Positions 32,732 to 40,544 of a stretch of DNA of 64,000 bases are shown in pieces (positions within the stretch are counted from its first letter, which is position 1; each line of letters starts with the position of its first letter). Position numbers and translations under genes: made by a program. The notes below the pieces were generated by a model. That model was not told the origin of the DNA, searched no databases, and was given only the letters and a program-made list of their open reading frames with translations. The stretch is from Brevibacillus fortis. GTDB taxonomy: Bacteria > Bacillota > Bacilli > Brevibacillales > Brevibacillaceae. Where the stretch lies: assembly GCF_003013395.1 (NCBI RefSeq), contig NZ_PXZM01000003.1:124001-188000 (forward strand), in the 5' to 3' direction.

Positions 32732-32843
32732 ACGTTGTCTCACCTCTGAGAAAAGAAGAATGAATACTTACTAGCAATCTTCGCTTTTCCATCCCCTGCT
32801 GAACAGGGTAAAAGTATTACGACTTTCCAATTAACAGAAACAT

Positions 32844-32873
32844 TTGCTTCGAAATGGCAGTTCTTGATATAGT
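32844..32873 (+). promoter_or_regulatory. Sigma-A promoter of the tandem-MerR gene
   Basis: TTGCTT (32844-32849), 18-base spacer, TATAGT (32868-32873), in the gap shared with hen1. An outer inverted repeat AATACTT (32763-32769)/AAGTATT (32812-32818) and a small palindrome CCCTG/CAGGG (32794-32808) lie between the two genes. Confidence 0.5.
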
Positions 32874-32910
32874 GAAATCCGCGATAACAAACCAGCAGGA
32901 GGTGCGTCAG

Positions 32911-33615
32911 ATGCCTTATTATAAGCCGATTGAGATCGCTCGCGAGCTACATATTAGCACGAGTGCTTTGCGCCATTATGAATCATGGGGAGTCGTTCCT
33001 GCTCCTGATCGTGCAGAAAACGGATATCGTCTCTACACAGAAGTACATCTTGCCTATTTTCGTTGCCTGCGCGCCATGTTTCCTGGCTTTGGAGTTGCCG
33101 TCACCTGTGAAGTCCTTCGATCGATTCAAAAGTCGGATATGGATGCTGCCTTTTGGCTCGTGAATAAAGAGCAGGCCAACCTTCAACAGGAGAAGGTTGC
33201 AGCAGACCAAACACTCGAACTTTTAGAAAATCTCGATCTTCCCCTTCCGCCCAGCAAAAAGTGGCGAAACCGCATGACGATTGGTGAAGTCGCTACTTAC
33301 ACAGGAGTCACAACGTCTGCGATTCGCCATTGGGAAAAAGAAGGCTTGCTTGTACTACCAAGAGATCCTGTGAATGGCTACCGCCAATTTACTCCCATGG
33401 ATATACGAAAGATTTTGCTTATCCGCACATTGCGCAATACAGTGTATTTTTTAACGAACATGAAAGAAATTGTACAAGCAGTGGAAAATCAAAGTATTGA
33501 ACAGGCCAAAAAAGTGACGGCAGATGCGATCAAAAGTATCCACGACCGGAATCGACATCAGATGTACGGAGTTAGACGGTTGGTTGAATTATGTGAGGTA
33601 TTGAAGCTCGTTTGA
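32911..33615 (+). CDS. Regulator with two MerR-type DNA-binding domains
   Basis: 234 residues. Two complete MerR helix-turn-helix units occur in tandem: the first at about 3-75 (YKPIEIARELHISTSALRHYESWGVVPAPDR...GYRLYTE) and the second at about 120-195 (MTIGEVATYTGVTTSAIRHWEKEGLLVLPRD..GYRQFT). There is no obvious cysteine-based or BmrR-type ligand domain; the C-terminal about 35 residues are helical. Most MerR proteins have one such unit and dimerise, so this chain may be a pseudo-dimer. ATG at 32911 has AGGAGG 8 bases upstream. It is divergent from hen1-pnkp and may control that cassette, which is inference. Confidence 0.88.
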   Translation: MPYYKPIEIARELHISTSALRHYESWGVVPAPDRAENGYRLYTEVHLAYFRCLRAMFPGFGVAVTCEVLRSIQKSDMDAAFWLVNKEQANLQQEKVAADQTLELLENLDLPLPPSKKWRNRMTIGEVATYTGVTTSAIRHWEKEGLLVLPRDPVNGYRQFTPMDIRKILLIRTLRNTVYFLTNMKEIVQAVENQSIEQAKKVTADAIKSIHDRNRHQMYGVRRLVELCEVLKLV

Positions 33616-33629
33616 CAACCAGACAATGA

Positions 33630-33661
33630 AAAAAGGACGAGCGATTATCGCTCATCCTCTG
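33630..33661. terminator. Hairpin between tandem-MerR gene and 6PGDH gene
   Basis: GGACGAGCG pairs with CGCTCATCC (one mismatch) around ATTAT; an A-run at left gives a T-run for the minus-strand gene. Confidence 0.6.
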
Positions 33662-33670
33662 TTACACCCT

Positions 33671-34567
33671 CTATTTCTTTTCTACGGCATGTCCGCCAAA
33701 TTCATTGCGCAAGGCTGCGACCACTTTACCGTGGAACGTATCCTCGTCCAACGAGCGATAACGCATCAACAAGGACATTGCAATCACTGGTGTGGCTGCT
33801 TGTAGATCTAGTGCAGTTTCTAGCGTCCATTTTCCTTCCCCGGAAGAATGCATGACTCCACGGATTTCATCGAGATTTGCGTCTTTTCTAAAAGCTCGCT
33901 CTGTCAAATCCATCAGCCAGCCTCGAATGACGGAACCATTTGCCCAGACACGTGCGACCTCGGCAAAATCGTAATTATACTGGCTTTTCGCAAGTACCTC
34001 AAAGCCTTCCCCGATCGCCTGCATCATGCCGTACTCGATCCCGTTATGAATCATTTTCAAGAAGTGGCCGCTGCCCGCTTCCCCAGCATACAAGTACCCA
34101 TTTTCGACGTTAATGTCGCGTATCATCGGCTCGATGTGAGTGAATGCTTCCCGATCTCCACCAATCATCATACATGCTCCGTGGCGCGCTCCCTCCATGC
34201 CCCCGCTCGTTCCTGCATCCATGAAGTGAATACCCTTCTCCTGTAAGCGAGCATAGCGATCTAACGATTGCTTGTAATGAGAATTGCCACCGTCAATGAC
34301 GATATCTCCCGCAGCAAGCAAGGTAGCTAGTTGATCAACCAATTGATCTACAATCTCTCCTGCCGGTACCATCAGCCATACAACGCGAGGTGTCGGCAGC
34401 TTCGCAACAGCGTCCTCCACCGAAAATGCGGGAAGCGCGCCTTCCTGACTCAACTCCTCTGCACGAGTGGAATCTACATCATAGGCTACGACTTCATGCT
34501 GATGCGAGAGCAAATTAAGCGTGAGGTTGTACCCCATTTTTCCTAATCCGAGAATCGCAAGTTTCAT
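33671..34567 (-). CDS. 6-phosphogluconate dehydrogenase (decarboxylating), short NAD type
   Basis: 298 residues, the size of the YqeC/GntZ-like short form. N-terminal Rossmann motif LAILGLGKMGYNLTLNL, then VIDGGNSHYK, the signature DAGTSGGMEGARHGACMMIGG and KMIHNGIEYGMMQAIGEGFEVL with the catalytic lysine and asparagine. It oxidises 6-phosphogluconate to ribulose 5-phosphate. The start at 34567 opens the Rossmann fold; AAAGGAG is 13 bases upstream. It is divergent from an RpiR regulator, gluconokinase and GntP, completing gluconate breakdown by the pentose phosphate route. Confidence 0.93.
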   Translation of the reverse strand: MKLAILGLGKMGYNLTLNLLSHQHEVVAYDVDSTRAEELSQEGALPAFSVEDAVAKLPTPRVVWLMVPAGEIVDQLVDQLATLLAAGDIVIDGGNSHYKQSLDRYARLQEKGIHFMDAGTSGGMEGARHGACMMIGGDREAFTHIEPMIRDINVENGYLYAGEAGSGHFLKMIHNGIEYGMMQAIGEGFEVLAKSQYNYDFAEVARVWANGSVIRGWLMDLTERAFRKDANLDEIRGVMHSSGEGKWTLETALDLQAATPVIAMSLLMRYRSLDEDTFHGKVVAALRNEFGGHAVEKK

Positions 34568-34623
34568 AGCGAGTACGTCACTCCTTTTTGGATCATTTCC
34601 GTTATCACGTATTATAAGACAAA

Positions 34624-34660
34624 AATTTTCATCTTTCATCAAAAATGAAGAAAATTTTTT
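34624..34660. promoter_or_regulatory. Inverted repeat, candidate RpiR operator
   Basis: AAAATTTTCATCTTTCAT is followed by ATGAAGAAAATTTT (34647-34660), an imperfect inverted repeat in the gap between the 6PGDH gene and the RpiR gene. A similar ATGAAAAAAATTTC lies in the gluconokinase promoter. Confidence 0.55.
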
Positions 34661-34738
34661 CGAACCTATGAAAAGGAGTCGGATTTTCCTTATACTATCA
34701 GTACAGATTCACAATGGAACGTTAGGAGGTACCTATTG

Positions 34739-35605
34739 ATGAACGCTTCCACCCCACCTGCTCCTCGTGTGCTCACGCAATTACGCGCTATCTATACGCA
34801 ATTAAGCGGGAAAGAACAACAGATCGCCGACTATATTTTGGAGCATGCCAGTGAAATTATTCACTTCTCCATCACGGAGCTAGCCGACCAATGTCAGTGT
34901 GCAGATGCTACCGTATTTCGTCTCTGTCGCAGGCTTGGATTTCGCGGCTACCAAGCCTTCAAGATCGCCTTGGCAAGCGAAGTCACGAATCCAAAGCAAA
35001 CCATTCACCAAGAAATCAATCTCGACGACGATGACGTCAGTGCAATTGCTGAAAAAATTTTCACAGCGAATATCGAGACGATTCGGGATACGCAGCAGAT
35101 TATTAATAAAGATGAGTTAATGAAAATCGTCTCCTGTCTGGAAAATGCAAACCGGATCGAGTTTTACGGCTCGGGAGGCTCAGCCGTCATCGCGCAGGAT
35201 GCCTACCACAAATTTATGCGGACAGGCATCCCTTGTCTCTATCATTCTGATGCTCACTATCAAGTAATGTCTGCCTCTCTGCTTAGCAAAGGTGCTGTCG
35301 TCGTAGGTATCTCCCACTCTGGGTCCAATAAAGATATTTTGGCAGCCCTACAGATTGCCAAGGACGCCGGAGCCAAAACAATCGGCATCACGAGCTATGG
35401 GAAATCTCCTCTCGTGCGTCTCGCAGACATGTGCTTGTACACGACCTCGCGCGAAACGGTATTTCGCACAGAAGCCCTGTCATCCAGGCTTGCTCAGCTC
35501 AGCTTAATTGATCTGCTTTATGTAGCCGTATCCTTACGGCGGCAAGATGATACGATCGCCAATATCCAGCACATCCGCGAAGCCATCTCACTCAAACGTC
35601 TGTAA
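34739..35605 (+). CDS. RpiR-family regulator of the gluconate locus
   Basis: 288 residues: N-terminal helix-turn-helix (SITELADQCQCADATVFRLCRRLGFRGYQAFKIAL, about 46-80) and a C-terminal SIS domain (about 130-265; IEFYGSGGSAVIAQDAYHKFMR, VVVGISHSGSNKDILAAL) that should bind a phosphosugar such as 6-phosphogluconate. ATG at 34739 has AGGAGG 9 bases upstream; a TTG directly before it is less likely. The same motif is found upstream of this gene and of gluconokinase, so it probably controls both. Confidence 0.92.
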   Translation: MNASTPPAPRVLTQLRAIYTQLSGKEQQIADYILEHASEIIHFSITELADQCQCADATVFRLCRRLGFRGYQAFKIALASEVTNPKQTIHQEINLDDDDVSAIAEKIFTANIETIRDTQQIINKDELMKIVSCLENANRIEFYGSGGSAVIAQDAYHKFMRTGIPCLYHSDAHYQVMSASLLSKGAVVVGISHSGSNKDILAALQIAKDAGAKTIGITSYGKSPLVRLADMCLYTTSRETVFRTEALSSRLAQLSLIDLLYVAVSLRRQDDTIANIQHIREAISLKRL

Positions 35606-35624
35606 ATCAGGCGTTTTTTCTTTT
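35597..35624 (+). terminator. Terminator of the RpiR gene
   Basis: AACG-t-CTG pairs with CAG-g-CGTT, followed by TTTTCTTTTG. The stem overlaps the stop codon. Confidence 0.55.
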
Positions 35625-35718
35625 GCTTAGCCTCCTCTTGCAACTTGCAGGAGAAAAATGCAAATCATACAAGCATCATGTAAAGTGTTCATTTATAAAA
35701 TAATTTTTTTCTTAATGC

Positions 35719-35747
35719 TTAACAAATGAAAAAAATTTCGATATAAT
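35719..35747 (+). promoter_or_regulatory. gntK-gntP promoter with embedded operator
   Basis: TTAACA (35719-35724), 17-base spacer, TATAAT (35742-35747). ATGAAAAAAATTTC (35726-35739) fills the spacer and resembles the element upstream of the RpiR gene. Confidence 0.7.
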
Positions 35748-35801
35748 CGCGTTATCTCCATGACAACACGTTGAAAGCGTATTCAATTAGGGGTGACATC
35801 T

Positions 35802-37343
35802 ATGACGCAAACCTACTTTATTGGGCTTGATATCGGGACAACCAGTACCAAAGCAATTGTTTTCACTCCTTCCGGTGCCATCCGCGGTACGGGGAATATC
35901 GATTATCAGCTACTCGTTCCCCAGCCGTCTTGGGCTGAGCAAGAGCCGGAGACGATTTTTGCTGCTGTCATCCAGGCATTGAAGCAAGCACTGGAGCATG
36001 CAGGCATTGCCAAAAGCGAGATCGGTGGTATTGGCTTCTCTACTGCCATGCACAGTCTGATCGCTGTCGACCCGAGTGGCAATCCCCTGACGAACAGCAT
36101 CATCTGGGCTGACAATCGGAGCGTGGCACAAGCAGATCGACTAAAAGCAGACGGTGTCGGTCATCAGATTTACTTAGCAACAGGCACACCCATCCATCCC
36201 ATGTCTCCACTACCCAAAATCATGTGGCTCCGGGAGAATTTTCCTGATACATTTCGGCGGGCAGCCAAGTTTATTTCGATCAAGGAGTATGTTATTTATC
36301 GGCTTTTTGGTGAGTATATCGTCGATTACTCCATTGCTTCAGCTACGGGGCTGTTCAATCTGAGAAAGCTCGACTGGGATGAGGAGGCGCTTCGAGTCGC
36401 AGGCATTTCCAAGCAACATCTCAGTGAGCCTGTGCCGACTACTCATATCCTGCGAGGAATGAAGATTCGTTATGCGGAAGAGATCGGGATCGATCCGGAT
36501 ACGCCCTTCGTCGTTGGTGCCAGCGATGGGGTTTTGGCCAACCTCGGTATCGGAGCCATTGATCCCGGACAAGTTGCCATCACGATTGGCACGAGTGGCG
36601 CTGTAAGAACAGTTGTTCCAGAGCCGATCACAGATCCAAAAGGTCGGACATTCTGCTACGTACTGACGGAAAATCATTGGGTAATTGGCGGACCATCGAA
36701 CAACGGTGGGATCATGCTTCGCTGGTTCCGTGATGAATTCAGTTGGCCCGAAGTGGAAAAAGCCAAACAGCTCGGCGTTGATCCCTATGAAGTCATGATT
36801 CAAGCTGCCGAGCATGTTCGAGCTGGTGCAGACGGGTTGCTCTTTCTCCCCTTCCTATCCGGCGAGCGAGCTCCGTACTGGAACGCCCAAGCTCGAGGCT
36901 CCTTCTTCGGTATCGGCCTCCATCATAAGCGCGAGCATTTTATCCGAGCTGTTCTCGAAGGAATCTTGTTTAGCGTCTACAGCATCGGTATCGCCCTGCG
37001 CGATCTGGCAGGTGGTGCCAAGGAAATCCGTGCGTCGGGTGGATTCGCCCGCTCGCGGGAATGGCGCCAGATCATGTCCGATATGTTCGGCTATGAGGTT
37101 CTGATTCCAGAGAGTCATGAGAGCTCGAGCTTTGGTGCCGCTCTCTTGGCCATGCATGCATTGGGAGCGATGGATGATTTGCAAGATGTGAAAAAGATGA
37201 TTCATATTTCCCATCGCCATGAGCCTGATTTGGAACGATCCAGTGTCTATTTGGAGCTTTTCTATATATACGAGCGTGTTTATTACAACCTGCTGGAAGA
37301 GTACAAGCTGATAGCCGAATTCCAAAAGCGGTTGAACAACTAG
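35802..37343 (+). CDS. gntK: Gluconokinase (FGGY family)
   Basis: 513 residues with FGGY carbohydrate-kinase features: N-terminal phosphate loop YFIGLDIGTTSTKAIVF, IIWADNRS, VVGASDGVLANLG, ITIGTSGAVR and FLPFLSGERAPYWN, with GGFARSREWRQIMSDMFG near the C-terminus. It phosphorylates gluconate to 6-phosphogluconate. ATG at 35802 follows AGGGG; the in-frame GTG nine bases earlier overlaps that site. It is co-transcribed with the gntP permease 25 bases downstream. Confidence 0.93.
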   Translation: MTQTYFIGLDIGTTSTKAIVFTPSGAIRGTGNIDYQLLVPQPSWAEQEPETIFAAVIQALKQALEHAGIAKSEIGGIGFSTAMHSLIAVDPSGNPLTNSIIWADNRSVAQADRLKADGVGHQIYLATGTPIHPMSPLPKIMWLRENFPDTFRRAAKFISIKEYVIYRLFGEYIVDYSIASATGLFNLRKLDWDEEALRVAGISKQHLSEPVPTTHILRGMKIRYAEEIGIDPDTPFVVGASDGVLANLGIGAIDPGQVAITIGTSGAVRTVVPEPITDPKGRTFCYVLTENHWVIGGPSNNGGIMLRWFRDEFSWPEVEKAKQLGVDPYEVMIQAAEHVRAGADGLLFLPFLSGERAPYWNAQARGSFFGIGLHHKREHFIRAVLEGILFSVYSIGIALRDLAGGAKEIRASGGFARSREWRQIMSDMFGYEVLIPESHESSSFGAALLAMHALGAMDDLQDVKKMIHISHRHEPDLERSSVYLELFYIYERVYYNLLEEYKLIAEFQKRLNN

Positions 37344-37368
37344 AGACAACAACTAGGGAGGGTTCATC

Positions 37369-38697
37369 ATGCCACTCGTCATTACACTGCTGTCCATCAT
37401 CTTCCTGCTCGTTCTCATTACGCGCTTCAAATTAAACCCATTTATCGCACTGTTATTGGCCGCTGGATTTGTGGGAATCGCATCCGGCATGCCGCTTGTA
37501 AAAGTTGTGGATTCGATCAAGGATGGGATGGGTGGCACTCTCGGCTTTATCGCGATCGTGCTAGCCTTGGGAACCATGCTTGGCAAAATGATGGCTGAAT
37601 CTGGCGGAGCCGAACGCATTGCCCGTACACTCATCAATCGTTTCGGTGAGAAAAACGTACACTGGGCAATGATGTTCGTGGCGTTTATCGTAGGGATTCC
37701 GGTATTTTTCCAGGTTGGTTTTGTTCTCTTGATTCCCCTCGTGTTTACGATTGCCAGACAAACAGGTGTCTCCCTTGTCAAAATCGGAATTCCGCTCGTA
37801 GCGGGTCTTTCCATCGTTCACGGGATCGTGCCGCCGCACCCTGCCGCTATGGCCGCTGTCGATCTGTTCCAAGCGGATGTCGGCAAAACGATTTTGCTCT
37901 CCATCATTGTGGCTCTGCCTTCCGCTATTATTGCAGGACCGATCTACGGCAGTTGGATTAGCAAACGCGTTAAAACCAGCATCTCTCCAGAGCTCGCATC
38001 CCAGTTGGCAGAGCCAAAATCCGAGCGTGATTTGCCTGGCTTTGGGATCACCGTCTTCACCGTCTTGCTCCCTGTGCTGTTGATGTTGACTGCAACGGTT
38101 GCGGATGTCACGCTGCCAAAAGAAAATACGATTCGCCAATGGGCTGATTTTATCGGAAGCCCGATTACGTCCCTGTTGATTGCCGTGATTGTTTCGTTCT
38201 GGACGCTCGGGTTCAACCGTGGTTTTACTAAAGACGACATTCTCAAATTCACAAATGATTGCCTGGCGCCGACCGCGACAATCTTGCTCGTCATCGGGGC
38301 AGGTGGCGCATTTAACAAAGTACTGTTGAACAGCGGTGTAGGCGACTATATTGCCCAGCTCGCTACTGCATCTGCGATCTCCCCTATTTTCCTAGGCTGG
38401 CTGATTGCGGCCTTGATCCGTGTAGCAACTGGCTCTGCAACCGTCTCCATGATGACGGCAGCCGGTATCGTAGGTCCGATCGCGATGCAAATCCCTGGAA
38501 CAAGCCCAGAGCTTTTGGTACTGGCAACAGGTGCTGGCTCCCTGATTCTGTCCCACGTAAACGATTCTGGGTTCTGGCTGATCAAGGAATACTTCAATAT
38601 GTCTGTACAAGATACGCTTAAAACGTGGACAGTGATGGAAACCATTCTTTCTGTTGTGGCAATCATTTTGATCATGGGACTGTCCTATATCGTGTAA
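37369..38697 (+). CDS. gntP: Gluconate permease (GntP family)
   Basis: 442 residues with about 12-13 hydrophobic segments; GntP-family motifs include KLNPFIALLLAAGFVGIASG-like LNPFIALLLA, GFIAIVLALGTMLGKMMAESGGAERIA, GIPVFFQVGFVLLIPLVF and HGIVPPHPAAMAA, then SGFWLIKEYFNMSVQDTLKTWT. It is a proton-coupled gluconate importer. A strong terminator follows the stop codon. Confidence 0.93.
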   Translation: MPLVITLLSIIFLLVLITRFKLNPFIALLLAAGFVGIASGMPLVKVVDSIKDGMGGTLGFIAIVLALGTMLGKMMAESGGAERIARTLINRFGEKNVHWAMMFVAFIVGIPVFFQVGFVLLIPLVFTIARQTGVSLVKIGIPLVAGLSIVHGIVPPHPAAMAAVDLFQADVGKTILLSIIVALPSAIIAGPIYGSWISKRVKTSISPELASQLAEPKSERDLPGFGITVFTVLLPVLLMLTATVADVTLPKENTIRQWADFIGSPITSLLIAVIVSFWTLGFNRGFTKDDILKFTNDCLAPTATILLVIGAGGAFNKVLLNSGVGDYIAQLATASAISPIFLGWLIAALIRVATGSATVSMMTAAGIVGPIAMQIPGTSPELLVLATGAGSLILSHVNDSGFWLIKEYFNMSVQDTLKTWTVMETILSVVAIILIMGLSYIV

Positions 38698-38709
38698 CAC
38701 ATAATGAAA

Positions 38710-38756
38710 AACAGGTCTTTCCATCCACATCGTTGGAGGTAAGACCTGTTTTTTTT
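38710..38756. terminator. Terminator after gntP
   Basis: AACAGGTCTT (38710-38719) and AAGACCTGTT (38741-38750) form a perfect 10-bp stem, followed by eight T's. Confidence 0.9.
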
Positions 38757-38772
38757 CTGGATGGGTAACTCG

Positions 38773-39195
38773 CTACTTCATTCGTTTGGCGATCGGATGA
38801 TCTTCTCTCAGCTCTAACAAATCCCACAGGTTCCCATATAGATCCTGAAAAACCGCAACCACTCCGTAAGGTTGTTCCATTGGCTCCCTTACAAATTGGA
38901 TGCCTCTTGAGACCATCTCATGATAATCTCTCCAAAAGTCATCTGTATTTAAAAAGAGAAAGACTCTACCACCTGCCTGATTGCCAATAAAAGGCTCTTG
39001 CTCAGGCTTGGAAGCTTTTGCGAGTAAGATGGTGGTGCCGGAAGAGCCAGGTGGAGCTACGACAACCCACCGCTTATCCTGTTCTGCCTGATACGTATCT
39101 TCTACTAAGGTAAAATGGAGCTTCTTGGTATAAAACTCAATGGCTTCATCATAATCTTTGACCACTAGCGCGATATGGACAATGGATTGAATCAT
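38773..39195 (-). CDS. VOC-family protein
   Basis: 140 residues of the glyoxalase fold: IVHIALVVKDYDEAIEFYTKKLHFTLVED, TTILLAKAS, GGRVFLFLNTDDFWRDYHEMVSRGI and VAVFQDLYGNLWDLLEL. His7 and Glu in LLELRE fit metal ligands. This pattern is common in uncharacterised Bacillales VOC proteins. It is monocistronic, and its function is unknown. Confidence 0.85.
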   Translation of the reverse strand: MIQSIVHIALVVKDYDEAIEFYTKKLHFTLVEDTYQAEQDKRWVVVAPPGSSGTTILLAKASKPEQEPFIGNQAGGRVFLFLNTDDFWRDYHEMVSRGIQFVREPMEQPYGVVAVFQDLYGNLWDLLELREDHPIAKRMK

Positions 39196-39321
39196 GATCT
39201 CGGTACCTCCACCTTCAAGGTTATTTTTGGAATTAAATTATTTGTTTGGGGCAACCTATGCCTTGGGACTGCACGTTTGATATAGCAGAGCTTCCCAACA
39301 CTAATCGAGGGAGTGACAATC

Positions 39322-39600
39322 TTGGCTACTAACAACGAACGCAATCAAAACGATGCTGTTGACAACGTTGACAACAACGAAGCGAACATGTCAGGCAGTG
39401 GAGCTTCTGAAGCTGTAGGAACAGTTGGCGGTGCGGCAGTCGGTGCTGCCGTAGGTTCTATTTTAGGGCCACTTGGTACCATTGCAGGTGCGGTTGCCGG
39501 GGGTGCACTTGGCAACGAAATGGGAGAAAATGTGGCGGCTGACGCCAATGACACATGGGATGTTGAGAATAATGATGCCGATAAAGACCGAGCAGAATAG
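39322..39600 (+). CDS. Small glycine-zipper protein
   Basis: 92 residues from TTG at 39322 (AGGGAG 8 bases upstream; a GTG at 39313 overlaps the site). Acidic Asn/Asp-rich ends enclose a central glycine zipper (GTVGGAAVGAAVGSILGPLG and TIAGAVAGGALGNEMG, about residues 33-70) that could form a pair of membrane-inserting helices. Similar small proteins in Bacillales are called glycine-zipper or bacteriocin-like proteins and are stress-related; none is recognised exactly. A terminator follows. Confidence 0.75.
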   Translation: MATNNERNQNDAVDNVDNNEANMSGSGASEAVGTVGGAAVGAAVGSILGPLGTIAGAVAGGALGNEMGENVAADANDTWDVENNDADKDRAE

Positions 39601-39623
39601 AGTCAGCTCTTTGTGTGAAAAAC

Positions 39624-39653
39624 GAGGTGCAGGGACAAGCCTGCACCTCTTTC
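39624..39653 (+). terminator. Terminator of the glycine-zipper gene
   Basis: GAGGTGCAGG and CCTGCACCTC form a perfect 10-bp stem, followed by TTTCT. The following 260 bases up to 39911 contain no gene or motif that I can recognise. Confidence 0.85.
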
Positions 39654-39911
39654 TATTAGCTGATGTTGAAAATAAGCCCTTTCTCTTGTTCAACGGCGCG
39701 CTTAAAGAACGCTTGGATGCCATTATGTAATTACCGCACATGCCCATTGCGATCCCTCGCCTCCCACTTTCAAAAACGCACTTTGCTCGAGCCACTCATC
39801 ATCATAGCAAATATTCTCCAGCTTCCCAATCCTATCAATAGAAAAGAAAGTATCCCAATCACGCCGTATTTATAGCAACTGACAGGGATAGAAAGTCTTT
39901 CGCTCTTCTTT

Positions 39912-40424
39912 TTACTGAACACCGACCACCGCAAAGCCTGCTGGAGAATAGCTCCTCACCCAAGAAAACTGCGGTTTGATAACCCATTTTCCCTTGTTGT
40001 TGATATAACCGATCTTTCCGTATTCGGTCTTTCCATTTGTTCTGGCCTCAGCGAGTCCATTCGAGGAAAAATCAGCGGCATAGTCAAACTGTGGCTTGAT
40101 GACCCACTGTCCCTTTTTATTGATGTAACCGTATTTCAGTTTTTGTGCAGCAGGCGCAAGTCCGTTTGCAGCGAAGGAACCCACGTACGAGAATTGAGGC
40201 TTAATTACCCACTTTCCTCTTTGATCAATAAAACCCCAGGATTGGTTGGATGGACTGTCTCCCAGTGTTGCAGCGTAGAGTCCACCCGTGTCCTTCACTT
40301 CCTCGAACGTAGGTGCCACGCTCCATTCTCCCTTGCTGTTGATCACGCCTTCCTTAGCGGTGGCGATGACGGGCGAAAATAGCAGAGCAGCGATGGATAC
40401 ACCCATGATGGTGAATCGTTTCAT
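39912..40424 (-). CDS. Secreted WG-repeat protein
   Basis: 170 residues with a signal peptide (MKRFTIMGVSIAALLFSPVIATA) and WG/KWG-type repeats: WGFIDQRGKWVIKPQFSYV, YGYINKKGQWVIKPQFDYA and IGYINNKGKWVIKPQFSWV, about 35 residues apart, preceded by a weaker copy (EGVINSKGEWSVAPTF). WG repeats form extracellular beta-propeller or solenoid modules and are of unknown role. ATG at 40424 has AGAAGGGA upstream. The gene ends at 39912 without a clear terminator. Confidence 0.88.
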   Translation of the reverse strand: MKRFTIMGVSIAALLFSPVIATAKEGVINSKGEWSVAPTFEEVKDTGGLYAATLGDSPSNQSWGFIDQRGKWVIKPQFSYVGSFAANGLAPAAQKLKYGYINKKGQWVIKPQFDYAADFSSNGLAEARTNGKTEYGKIGYINNKGKWVIKPQFSWVRSYSPAGFAVVGVQ

Positions 40425-40500
40425 CCATGATCCCTTCTTTCGCTGGCTTATTAGCAAAATCCTACACCTATGACGTCATGGACAAGGGATTGGTTACCAA

Positions 40501-40537
40501 AAGAAAAGCCGACGACTCACAAAATAAGTCATCGGCT
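40501..40537 (-). terminator. Terminator of the glutamate synthase gene
   Basis: AGCCGACGACT (40507-40517) pairs with AGTCATCGGCT (40527-40537) with one mismatch; the minus strand continues TTTTCTTTTGG. Confidence 0.75.
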
Positions 40538-40544
40538 ATCCTCA

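Noticed and set aside
39654..39911. Gap between the glycine-zipper gene and the WG-repeat gene
   Set aside because: Searched by eye for tRNA, riboswitch or small ORF signals; nothing convincing was found.
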